DNA of 64,000 bases from Tubulanus polymorphus (lineage: Eukaryota > Nemertea > Palaeonemertea > Tubulaniformes > Tubulanidae), in assembly GCF_964204645.1 (NCBI RefSeq), contig NC_134025.1, positions 8,065,001-8,129,000 of the forward strand, read 5' to 3'. The notes below the pieces were generated by a model that did not search any database, was not told where the DNA came from, and saw only the letters and a program-made list of their open reading frames with translations. The position numbers were made by a program, and so were the translations under genes. The number at the start of each line of letters is the position of its first letter. Within the stretch, counting starts at the first letter, position 1. Below, one piece after another: positions 18,501 through 28,821 of the stretch.

Positions 18501-19616
18501 AAGCTCTGTGAAAATTGGAAATACAGCTTTAAAAGATACTTAGATATTTGAAAATTAATAAATATTGCGATTTCTTTTACGCGCGGATAAGATATGCGGT
18601 CCTTGGTTTCACATCGTCACTGTTCATCATTGTTGCGTTCAAAAATTCCAAGAATCGCCAGCAAATATCTGCATTTCATTTCCTTTAAAATGGTGTATAA
18701 ATTGATTTCGTCGAGCAAGGGGCTGCAGAACTATATGATATTCAACCTAAATTTATGTTTTAAAAATGAGCGCAAATTATCGCAACAATGGGGACCTCGA
18801 GGGACCGCCACAAAATGGCGCCTAGAAACTGGAAACTTCTTTATTCACAATAAATTTTCTCATTTGATTTTCTCAGTCTACCGTAAACCTATCAACGCCG
18901 AGGCATACCTTCACTTCTTTTCGTTTACTGCCAAATCAATCAAAATCGGTCTCGCTCAAGGCCTCTTTCTCCGTGCACTGCGGATCTGCGATGAAACCTT
19001 CCTTTCGGCTGAATTTGACCATATATCCAAACTCTCTTAGAAATTTGGCTTACCTGATCACATTTTGAAAATCGCTATTTCTAAGGCTAAACGTACTTTC
19101 TTCAATTCTAAACCTCCAGAAAATAAAAAACACATTTCAGAGTTCATTGTAGTTCCGTATGTACCTGTTTTGGAAAAGTTTCGTCACTCTCTCCCTTTAT
19201 TGGATAAACAAATCATTTTCACGTATGAAAACAAAATTAGTAAGACTTTGGTTAAAAACAATCAATCTAAACCTTTGGACTGCGGAGTTTACAAAATTCC
19301 TTGTTTTGGCTGTGATAAAATTTACTTCGGAGAAACTGGTCGTGATTTAAAAACTCGAATTTCGGAACACAAAAAGGATATAATAAATCAAAAACCGGCT
19401 AGTGGCGTAGCCAATCACGTTTGGAACACTGGTCATCGTTTTAATTGTGATAAAGCCGAAATTATTTATACTTCCAGCAATTACACTAAACGCCACATAG
19501 TTGAGTCTGCCCTAATTACTCATCACTCAGATATTAGTACCAATTTAAATAATGGCTTTTCTCCACATAATTCCCTTCTTTCTAAGTATATTACTTCATG
19601 CCTTGTCAAACACTAA
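15526..19616 (+). mobile_element. Penelope-like retroelement, RT plus GIY-YIG endonuclease, inactivated
   Basis: The first frame (15526-17099) has the PLE N-terminal region (AHKSKENVIFLQKCL, ADKGGKIVI) and a reverse transcriptase with YAYGLPKIHKPNSPLRPI, SFDAVSLFTNIP, GFAMGNPLSPILANLF and the catalytic RYVDDILSL. The frame breaks after PFLDVLI, where a long-inverted-repeat element is inserted (17094-18845). It resumes at 18846 with NKFSHLIFSVYRKP, is stopped by TAG at 19038-19040, and continues in the same frame to the TAA at 19614-19616 with the endonuclease: GVYKIPC, KIYFGETGRDLKTRISEHKKD, NHVWNTGH. This RT-then-GIY-YIG order defines Penelope-type elements. Two independent lesions mean no active product. 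The first frame has no obvious ATG start at its head. Confidence 0.93.
17094..18845. mobile_element. Long terminal-inverted-repeat (fold-back type) insertion inside the Penelope ORF
   Basis: The two ends are inverted copies of about 490-500 bases: AATAAAGAAGTTTCCAG at 17094 matches the reverse complement of the end at 18845, and similarity runs inwards to about 17590 and 18340 (for example GGGGTCTCCCACTGCGC in both arms, with small indels). The 0.75 kb interior shows no transposase. It interrupts the Penelope frame between the RT and the endonuclease. The ORFs at 17953-18264 and 18116-18310 have no recognisable content. No clean target duplication was found. Confidence 0.88.
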
Positions 19617-19692
19617 TTATTCACTCACTCACCAATTTACTCAATTAACCTGTCCTCCTCTGTATATATACCCCTGTTTTAAGTCTATTTCT

Positions 19693-19736
19693 CACACCTG
19701 ACGATGATCTCTAGGGTGAGATCGAAACGTCGTGTC
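19693..19736 (+). ncRNA. Hammerhead-ribozyme-like motif in the Penelope tail
   Basis: CACAC, then the core CTGACGA (19698-19704, matching CUGANGA), then a perfect 6-bp stem II GATCTC/GAGATC closed by TAGGGT, then GAAA (19724-19727), then C-GTC and GTGTC. ACAC pairs with GTGT as stem I. Stem III is only the palindromic ACGT, so cleavage would need a dimer. Hammerheads are known in Penelope-like elements; activity here is untested. Confidence 0.55.
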
Positions 19737-19749
19737 TTTTAAATATTTT

Positions 19750-20738
19750 AGATTTTATTAATAAATTCTTGTTTTTAAATTCTTTTAATCTGTAATAGTG
19801 GGATTTGATCTTATTATAGTGTTTGCTATTTCCAAGTTTCAAATTCGAATCCCGTGGTAATTCTTTCTAATCTTTTTATCCAACGTGATGCTCCTCGATG
19901 TCACCTAGCAGAACATTAACTTACCTCAATTTTCTCTCTCAATTCCTTTCTCTCTATCTCTTTCGGATGCCTGCGTTTAATTTTGCAAGGCCACAAGGCA
20001 AGGCGCAATCAATTTGTGAATCGCCGATCGTTTAACTGCTTTTCCGTAAAGAAAATATTGCAATCGAAAATTGAACGCAATCAATTTGATTCCCAAACTT
20101 AATCGATTTTGCATTGGCTTTCCAGTCTGAGTTTTGCGCCAGTTTTTGCGCCGCGGTCAAATTCGTTTCTTCGAAGAAACGAAGTTCGTTTCGGCGGGGC
20201 GCCGAAACGAGAATTGGCACCGCGAAGAAACGGGCGCAGAAATAAAGGTTCGTTTCTGCGCCCGTTTTGGCGCGTTTCAGCGCGGTAAATTACGTTTCTG
20301 CGGCGCGCAGAAACGGAAGCAGAAACGAAGCAATTTTGCGCGGCATATTGCACGGAATTTTTTTTTTAACTTGGCCCGAATCAGCCGCGATATAGGTGGG
20401 CCTCTGATTCCCCGATAGTAACCTTTCGCGTGACGGAAAACATAAGGCACGCATTAATTAATAAATAATTAGCCTCACTGGGTGCAGATATCCCGAAGTC
20501 CAGTCACCGAGTAATTGGATTAATCAGTCAATGGTAGCGCGTGAAATATTCACGAGATTGAGAAACCTGTTGCCAATGAACCGAGTGAAGTGTGTTTACA
20601 TTATTTTCACTGCTCGGGCAATACTTGAATTATTTTCCAGCTAGAGCAAGTATTTTGGGAAATGCCGTTCTTGGAACATAATCTGATTATTTGTTCGGTT
20701 GCCATTTATGGAACCGACTAAGAAATCGAAGGTTGAGA
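19750..20738. other. Spacer with hairpin-rich GC island, upstream of the LRRC74-like gene
   Basis: About 20130-20340 is unusually G+C rich for the window and consists of repeated inverted GTTTC/GAAAC boxes: a perfect 22-base palindrome at 20162-20183 centred on CTTCGAAG, then GTTTCGGCG/CGCCGAAAC, then several GTTTCTGCGC/GCGCAGAAAC pairs. The three overlapping ORFs here are by-products. The remainder shows nothing definite. Confidence 0.6.
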
Positions 20739-23700
20739 ATGGCACTTGGAATGTTCCCACCGATAAAAGTTTGTCAATCGGCAACAATCCCCCAAAAAGC
20801 CAGATGCCGGTCTTGTTTTATCATCAATAAGGATAGTGACGATGATGATTACGATACAGATCTTGAACAAGATAGTCATAAACAAGGTAAGAGCAGTTTT
20901 TGCATTTTTAACGTTTTGATACCGATACTAAATATCATGCCAATTCACTTAATTTGATTAAAAATCTTGAAGAGAAAAAGAAAATGACGTTAACCGGGCA
21001 CCAGAAAACACCGTTCGTATACGCTAAAGCTTGTCAAGAAGTACAGTTGACTCCGGCATCCAAAGTGTTTCACAGTCTCGATAATTCAGAACTGAACATA
21101 AAGTTTCAAAATATTGGACCGGGTGGTGCTAAGGCGTTAGCTACAGCACTTGTCGTGAGTAGGCTAAATTCACAGATTCATGTGAATGAAAATAAAACCT
21201 CTGTTGGCACTCGTCGAAGTATCGTATGGGTAAATGTCTATTATTTGTCTTAGGAAAATACTAGTGTGGAAATACTGGACCTTGAGGAAAGTGGATTGGA
21301 AGATGTAGGTGCAGTTTTCATCATAGAAATGCTACAGGAAAATATTTACATATGCCACGTGGTAAGCTATTAGAAAAGAATGTAGCGCAGTTTTGATAAA
21401 TGAGAGACGATCAATGTTTAGAATATTCGTAGAGTAGCCGTGTTAACCAGGTTTAAAATAAGTAACGAGACGAGTAGTACTGTAAAGGTTAACTGTTTAT
21501 TTGACGCACGAGCTTTCGCTTCTAATGAATAGAAGCTTCACCTGATGAGTCACCTGATGAAGCTTCTATTCATCAGAAGCGAAAGCTCGTGCGTTAAATA
21601 AACAGTTAACCTTAACCTATACAGTACTACTCGTCTCGTTACTAATCTCATAACGTAAAACTCAAAATGTAAGAAAATTAACAGATATTTTTTGAAAATA
21701 TTAACATTACTTGCAGAATCTAGCAAGTAACCAACTGAGTACAGAAGCCGCAAAAGCCCTTAGTGAAATGATGCGGATCAATAAATATATTTCAACTATG
21801 GATATTTCGAGTGGGTTTTTTGCTATTTCAGATCAATACATGCACTTAATGTGATTCATAATTTCGTCTTTCGAACATTCGTCTTTCGTATTTCTTTTTC
21901 ATTTAATTTCACTTCTTCCATCTTTTCTCCAAGGAAACAATTTTCGAGATTTTGATGCAAAATATATCGCCCAAATGATTCAAGTAAGTTAACTCACCTC
22001 GCCACGTGGTGACTATTCGTCGGTTTATCGGTGTCTTTAGAAAATGTAGTAAACAACAAATTTGAAAATGAAAATATCTTTTTCAAGCATAACCCATGGC
22101 TTCTAGAGCTAAATCTAAGTTACAACTGCTTCTCTGAAGATGGTGGCCAACGGATCGGAAAAGCCTTAGGTATAAAATCTCCTGGAAATTGATTATGACA
22201 TGTATACAATGGCAATTGTAATTGAAACTCCTATTGAAATGTATTCCATCGCACTTTTCAGCTAAAAATCACACTCTGCAGCGTCTTGATCTATCTTGGA
22301 ATCAAATAAGACGACGCGGCGCCGTTACTATTTGTAAAGCATTGAAAGTAAGTGCGACAGTCGTTTCTAATTGTTTTGTCTTTTTCATCGTGGACTCTTA
22401 AACTTCGTTTCGAATCTACACCAGGGCTTAAACTATCGATTTTGTTTATTGCTACGTAGGACAACCGTGGTTTGCAACATTTGAATCTCTCGTGGAATGG
22501 ATTTGGTTTCGAGGGATGTTTAGCTTTGTGCGGCTCAATCAAATTGAATACTACACTGAGAGAATTAGATCTAAGTAACAACAGAATTAATTGGGATGCA
22601 GCAAAGTTTCTAGCAGCCGGACTTCGGGTCAACAGAACTCTTAAAATACTTAAGGTTATCTTTAAATCATTTATCTTTAAATCATTTTAGAATGAATGTT
22701 ATTCACTATGATTGATCATGATAATGTATATGGTCGTTATAATCTCATCCTAGATTGGAAACAATCCACTTGCATTTTCCGGATGTGAGAGACTTCTAGA
22801 CGCAGCGTGCCAGAAAAAAAGTGCTATTCTTCATTTAGGCTTCGACGTACGTAATTTTGTATAAGATAGATTACTGTTTTATTTCTATTACATCTGTTTT
22901 AGTTAAGATTTTTTATTCTTATGTCAGGGAATTCCTGTAAACCATCGCATCGCTTACCAGGCAGAGGTGCTGCAGAAATCTCGACCAGAATTTACGTACA
23001 CTCTAGGTCGCGTACATGACACGCAAGAGCTCATAGGACGAGAACTCCCAGGTACGTAATACCCTCTTCTAGAATTCTAGAAAAAAACCGTTTAATTAGA
23101 TTAACTTGCTCTTAGCCTGATAAAACAGTAGACTAAAGCTTCCTCTTATAGAATTCAAGAACTGACAACAAATCGTTTCGACCATTAAAAAGAATACATA
23201 CATTATCTGATTTTCGAGATTTCACTCCCTAATTTTAGAACCGACGGGCGGGCCTCTGAGGCTTTTGTTTCAGTACATGAGCGATAAAGGTATTCGTGTA
23301 ATGGATTTGTTTCGAGTGATCGACCGAGCTGTTGCAAGTGGAGTTTCAACGGAACAGTTTATTCGTGGACTAAAGGTAAATATCTAAAAATCAGGTATAT
23401 ACCGGTATATAAGTTTCGGTGGTGTGGGAAAAAATAAAATGCATCCCCGTCGATATACCAAACCAATAACAGGTGCTTTGATGCGTTGTCGAGGATTTTT
23501 CTTTCCTCCTGAAGATCATCGCGTAGGAGGTTTGGAAAACATGAAAGCATTTGTAAAAGAAACATGTAGTATGAAAGGGATGAATGTGTGTTATTCTTTC
23601 GAAATTAATTACTATTATTCTAGAAAATAAATGCCCCCTTGACCGAACGTGAAATGAGGCGAGCGGCAAACGAAATAAAAGATCCCAGTGGTAAAATTAC

Positions 23701-24252
23701 ATATCAGTAAGTTGCATTAAAGAATTAAATATTTCATGCGAATATTGGTCGATTTATATCTATTCATTGGTATTAATAACGATCTTTTTACTGTGAATTT
23801 TTAGGGAGATTCTGAACGGGGTAAAAACAGTTCGAGCCAACATCCGCACCGAAATGAAAAAACGATGGGCAGAAGAGAAGAAAGCCAAAAAGGAACGGTT
23901 CCAAATTTTGGCGAGTGTCGATGTTCCGGGTAATAGTATATCCATAGAGGATAACGTTTCTCTTCCTCGGGAGCCGTCGGCGACGCTTTTATCACCGCTG
24001 GTTGTGGAAAGATCTCGATCGAATGTAAGTCTAGGGCCGTCCAGGTCTACGACTCAGCTCGGACAGGTAGTTCCATTGCCTTTTTTAACGAGGCGAGGTA
24101 GCTCTTTAACAACTACCATCAGCTCGGCGGAAAAGATGTCGACGAAACAAGGCGTTTCTTCCTTGCCGAGCTTGGGACCTACCTCAAAGGTGCAGTTCAG
24201 TGTTCAAATGAAAAAACCAAAAGGGAATAAGAACCGAAATGAGAAAAGGTAG
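20739..24252 (+). CDS. LRRC74A: LRRC74-like leucine-rich-repeat protein
   Basis: RNase-inhibitor-type LRR protein; the cellular function of the LRRC74 family is not established. Exons: start to 20886, then 20973-21154, 21254-21361, 21717-21810, 21934-21983, 22088-22169, 22262-22347, 22460-22654, 22754-22846, 22928-23051, 23239-23375, 23624-23706 and 23805-24252. An acidic segment (DSDDDDYDTDLEQD) is followed by YAKACQEVQLTP and NIGPGGAKALATALV, about seven LRRs (LRELDLSNNRINWDAAKFLA, LQRLDLSWNQIRRRGAVTI, LQHLNLSWNGFGFEGCLAL), then EF-hand-like helices (LFQYMSDKGIRVMDLFRVID, ITYQEILNGV) as in LRRC74A, and a Ser-rich basic tail. The start is uncertain: the frame from ATG 20739 leads into the acidic segment, but another ATG at 20708 opens a protein-like frame (NGTWNVPTDKSLSIGNNPP) that stops after 40 codons. 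The intron 1 acceptor at 20972 is weak. Confidence 0.8.
21421..21645. mobile_element. Short palindromic element with hammerhead-like core, in the LRRC74-like intron
   Basis: Two inverted arms (about 21459-21545 and 21549-21642) share ACGAGACGAGTAGTACTG, GTTAACTGTTTATTTGACGC and GCACGAGCTTTCGCTTCT. The left flank GTAGAGTAGCCGTGTTAACC also recurs at the other copies. On the + strand 21551-21591 reads CAC, CTGATGA, a stem-loop, GAAA, G-CTC, GTG: a hammerhead-like order with palindromic AGCT as stem III. Related copies lie at 33645-33797 and 46390-46683. Confidence 0.8.
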
Positions 24253-24296
24253 AATGACTAATTACAATGTATATGGTGAAAATCCAAATAATAGTA

Positions 24297-24302
24297 AATA
24301 AA
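24297..24302 (+). terminator. AATAAA polyadenylation signal of the LRRC74-like gene
   Basis: Canonical signal 45 bases after the TAG stop codon. Confidence 0.7.
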
Positions 24303-25385
24303 CATAATACACAATTTGAAGATAAACAATTGACACAAGCTTTATTAAAATGACATGTACTTTGGTTTTATTGTGTGCATTTTCATATTCAGTTACTCAT
24401 GATATTGTAACAAAGCAATTTAAATCAGTTAAAACTCAGAATTCTGACATTCCAGAATACCACTTTAATAAAAGACACAAATGGCATAGTATTCTTTCAG
24501 TAAAATCGAAGTTATAAAGACATCTCAATTTTGTTATCCTGCCGAGAAAACAACAAAGCCACATAATCTGTTATTATAATACTGCGCATAGAATTTGCTA
24601 TACGACATAATATAGCCTAGATTCGATATAGCTGCTCTAGTGTCACTATTCCTAAATAACAAGCCGGTATTAGCAATCGATAGTTAATAGAGGTAGTAAA
24701 CTACATGTACCACATCTTTGAATCAAAGATTGTCTTGAAAATACAACACAAAATAATAATACATTAATTCCATCGAATTCAACCCGAAATGTGATTTTGA
24801 TTAATAACTTAAACTCTGAAACCAAAATGCAGATTTTCCCCAGAAAGCAAACACCAAGTCATTTAGAGGCAGGCAGAGAGTGTAAGATTGTATGAATATT
24901 GATTTCTGTAATACTGAAAAAAGTAACAATGTTCATAGTCTCTCGGAGACCACGGAGGTAAAAATTTGAAACTCCTTAAAAACTGGACGAGTGACAATAA
25001 CTATCAACGCTCAATGAAACAATCCCTACTCATCACTTTGGTAAATACTAGGAACCAGGAAGTACCAAATCACAAACATGGTTCATCTAAATACCTAACG
25101 TAGTCTAATCGTCACACATGATTAGCACAAAGATTAGTTACATTTTCAGCTAAAAGGATTCATCTAAACTCATAATTATTCACGGCACGCATTAAAATTA
25201 CCAATACAGTATATACCTAAAACTACATGTATAAATATTCCGAGACAATAACAATAAATATCCTTTGAAATATATTTTGAATATCTATACGTCCTAGAAC
25301 CATATGTCTACTTCAGTACAAAAAATCTTTAAAAAAATAACTTATCCATAACAGTTCATTCATATAAATTCCTTAAACATCATCA
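24303..25385. other. AT-rich 3' region, probably the ANGEL 3' UTR
   Basis: No ORF, repeat or RNA gene recognised. It lies between the poly(A) signal of the + strand LRR gene and the stop codon of the - strand ANGEL gene, so most of it is likely ANGEL 3' UTR. Confidence 0.5.
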
Positions 25386-27286
25386 CTATTTCAAGTTAAA
25401 CTTAGCAACGAGAGGCAAGTGATCCGAACCGTGGTATTTATTGGGCAGACCACCCATGCGCTTAATTTCAGTTTTAGTCATTAACTTCAGCCTAGCCGTG
25501 AGCTCAAGATTTCCATTTTCAATGTTGACAGCGGAACCATCAGCCGACGCATCAGCAATGTTCTGATCATCTACTGTATAGAATATGAAATCAACTGTCG
25601 CACATGCTCTCATATGCTGCGTAGAAACTTCCGTAAATAATTTCCCCGCACGATCCGTTTTATGCTTATAAACTGATGCTAAATCGAAATTGTGCGAAAG
25701 CACTCCCGATCCAACCGTATGTCTGGACGTTTGCATATTTTGAGATTCCGGAGTCGTCGATTTTGCTTCATTTTTAATCACAGCGCCATCGTTATCATCT
25801 ACAGACGGGGCAGGTTTTTTACTGTCTTTGGACGATTCAAGCGATACCTGATGCGATTTTCTTTGGTTTACCAACGCGATGTACTGACACTGGTCATAAA
25901 TTCCTATTCGAGGAGGAAGCGTGTCGCGCGATAGTTTGACGTATCGACCACCGCGGTCACCCTGTCCCGATACATCTTTAGCGAGAAGATTTTGCACTTT
26001 TAAGCGTTTACCACATATAAAGTTGTACATCGGACTGTACGGCGAAGAGTTAAAGTCACCGCACAGAATCACAGGATGGTAACCAGTTCCACCCGGTTTG
26101 TAAATCAACGAATCAATTTCAGAGAAAAGCAATGAAATCTGCGCTAACTTAATATCACCACGTTTCGGGTTGAATAACAAATGTGTATTCGCGAGGCAAA
26201 GTCTCACGTTGTCATCAACGTCCTCTGAAATCGGTTTTAACAAAGTGAGTAATCCTACGTTATCTCGGTCTAAAATGCTCACACCGGGACGGTAGAATTC
26301 AACTGCAACGCATCGGTCCATTGTAAATTTATCAGCTTTGAAGTAAGTCGCACATCCATCTGGCTTGTCACCTGTTCTCTTTTTGAAATTACCCAGATAT
26401 CCTGCAAGACCAAGAACTTATCTTTCAAAGAACACGCCATTAACATTCACACTTGGACTTTTTGATAAAAACCTACCAAGATTTATTAAAATTGGATTGA
26501 AAAAGTTTTCATAATGTTCTGCATCTACCTCTTGTAAGCAAAGTACCTAAAAAAGTCAAAAGTTGAATCACTTGAAGCCAACATTTTTATATCATTTAAA
26601 TGATTCATCTCATATGAACACTTACATCAGGTGACAGAGCTTTAATTTCACGCATGAGCTCATTTTTTCTGTGGCGCCACGTCAGATATTGCCTATTGAC
26701 GTGTGAATAAAGATAATGATTGTCTTCGAGTAACTTCTGAGCGAGCACGTTGTACGTCATGAATGTAAAATTTATTCCAGCGCGTCTGGCGCTTGAAGGG
26801 ACATATTCCCAGGACCGGTACTTGTGATTATTACCATTAGCTAAAAAATTTGATACAAGATTCCGGAGTGAGAAACATTTCCTAAATTCTAATAATGAGG
26901 AGGCAAACAATAGTGACAAATCTAAGATTAATTCAGAAGTTACCGGTGTCCGAGTTGCGAGTATTTTCTTCATTGAATCTTTGTCTCTTCATTGTATAAG
27001 CGCTTAGTTGAGCAGAAAATGGTCGTTTTTTCAGCACTTTCTTCTTGCCAATACTTGTAGTACACGATTCAGCCATGTTTATTATAGTACTCTTTGAGGC
27101 GTATCCAGTATATTGGCAATCTAACGCATTTAAGAAGACATTACGGATCTTCAAACAAGGTCCCCTCTTCAGCAACCTCTGGTTGGACTTGCTACTGAAT
27201 GTCGATTGATGATATGAGTGTGACGGGATCTGTAACAGCCTTAGCTTGTGACATCGGAATGAACAGACCAGAACACGGTTATTCAT
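25386..27286 (-). CDS. ANGEL2: ANGEL homolog (CCR4/nocturnin-type EEP family), complete
   Basis: Endonuclease/exonuclease/phosphatase-fold protein of the ANGEL branch of CCR4-related proteins; ANGEL2 removes 2',3'-cyclic phosphates from RNA ends. Four exons, transcript order: 26944-27286, 26626-26840, 26477-26546, 25386-26401; they join to 547 residues (human ANGEL2 about 544). Fold motifs: FTFMTYNVLAQKLLEDN, the metal-binding LCLQEVD (Glu192), LANTHLLFNPKRGD, LCGDFNSSPYSP and the terminal GSDHLPLVAKF. The basic, poorly conserved N-terminus (about residues 1-115) could include a targeting region. A low-complexity Ser/Asp/Lys insert (about 60 residues from SLESSKDSKK) lies before the last conserved block, where ANGEL proteins carry a variable loop. 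ANGEL1 is possible; the short N-terminus favours ANGEL2. Confidence 0.92.
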
Positions 27287-28821
27287 ATCTAGAATTGGAA
27301 ACTGTAAACATCTTTAATTAATCTACCACGGCCGCACAGGTGACGCAAAACGTTTTGTCCCGTACTGTACTGGTACTATGTAAATTTGATGGAATTTGAA
27401 TATTTAAAATTTTCTTTTCCCTAGGATACTGGGGTCAAAAATTTTGCGTCAGGCCTGTATTTGTGTAATTAAACGTCAAGTCAAGAAGAAGAACGTCAAC
27501 AAACGAAACATTTCAGAATTGATTTTTTATAGCAAGTAACTTTAAGCACGACTTGTTATCATTTTATTATTATTGTAAAAAAAAAACTCCATAGATATGC
27601 AACACCTACTCTTAATTTTAGAATAACCAACAAGCAACAGCACTCATTATAACAATCAATAGTCAATCATCATCCACGAAGGGTCCACGAAATATCGACT
27701 CGAAACCTCTACACGATAGAGGCGCCACCTTTCGATGGAATCACTTGCTACTGTTTGCATCAGGGCGACTCCGAATTAATGGCAAACTGTCGACAAGTTT
27801 AAATTCAAAATTAGTTTATTACACCTTGATATGTGCGCCAATAACTCAGACAAATCCGTTAGGAATTCGGCTCAAAGAGCAACGATGCATATCAATATAG
27901 AGTGTCGATAGGATCTCAGAGACAAATCGAATGGCGTCGGTCTAGTAGAACCAATGTAGGAAAATCTCCAAACAGAATGATTTGCAAACTAATACTTTTT
28001 AAAATAATATAATCTAATGTTTATTTATTATAATGCGTAAAAGGAGTTCTTGGTATTTAATTTGAATCATATTCAACGTCAATTATCATCGGTAATGAAA
28101 ATGTACTGGTTACTTGCAAAACCGTTGAATGAGGATTTTAGTTTACAAAATAAAAAAGACCAGTAAGAAGCAGATATCAAATACGACAACGTTCGATATC
28201 AAAAAGTGCATGGCAATAGTGCCGAGAAGGGCTACAAATAGAAAAGGCTATGAACCGTCCATAGTCTAAAAAATAGACACATTATTTTTTTCTCATCCCT
28301 AGGTCTGGTCGCAATGGCCTTGTTGAGCAATCCGACTCGACATACAAACGTTGATGTAATTGTTACTAAAATATTGTACGTATTTTGTATCACGTAAAGA
28401 TAGTAAGTACAAGTATAGCAGTAATTGACTAGAGATTTAAATATCGTTGAGCCACTTCACGCATTTCTAATTAATACACAATGCTGTACCGATACAATTA
28501 ATAGGATCATAATAAATAATAACAAATACACAATCACACACACAGCGTCCAAGCATTTTTCTCTTATTTGAATATTCCAATTCAATCACTAGTAAACGAC
28601 AATCATATAATCTAATCAATAAGTTATCAATCATACATCACGATACCCATTCCTTCGGAATAAGAACGATTAAATCTTAGTAAAATTAAAACTGAAAGCC
28701 CCTCGTAATCAATTGTTGGGATAAAGTTTTGTTATTTCATCTCTCAATTTACAAAGCACAGGAGGCCATTCCTTCAAAAACATAGCGCCTACGAAAACGT
28801 AGTTCTACACACTAATATGGA
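27287..28821. other. ANGEL promoter side and thyroid hormone receptor 3' UTR
   Basis: No coding potential or recognisable repeat. The left end holds the ANGEL promoter; the right end is presumably the long 3' UTR of the receptor, read on the minus strand. Confidence 0.5.
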
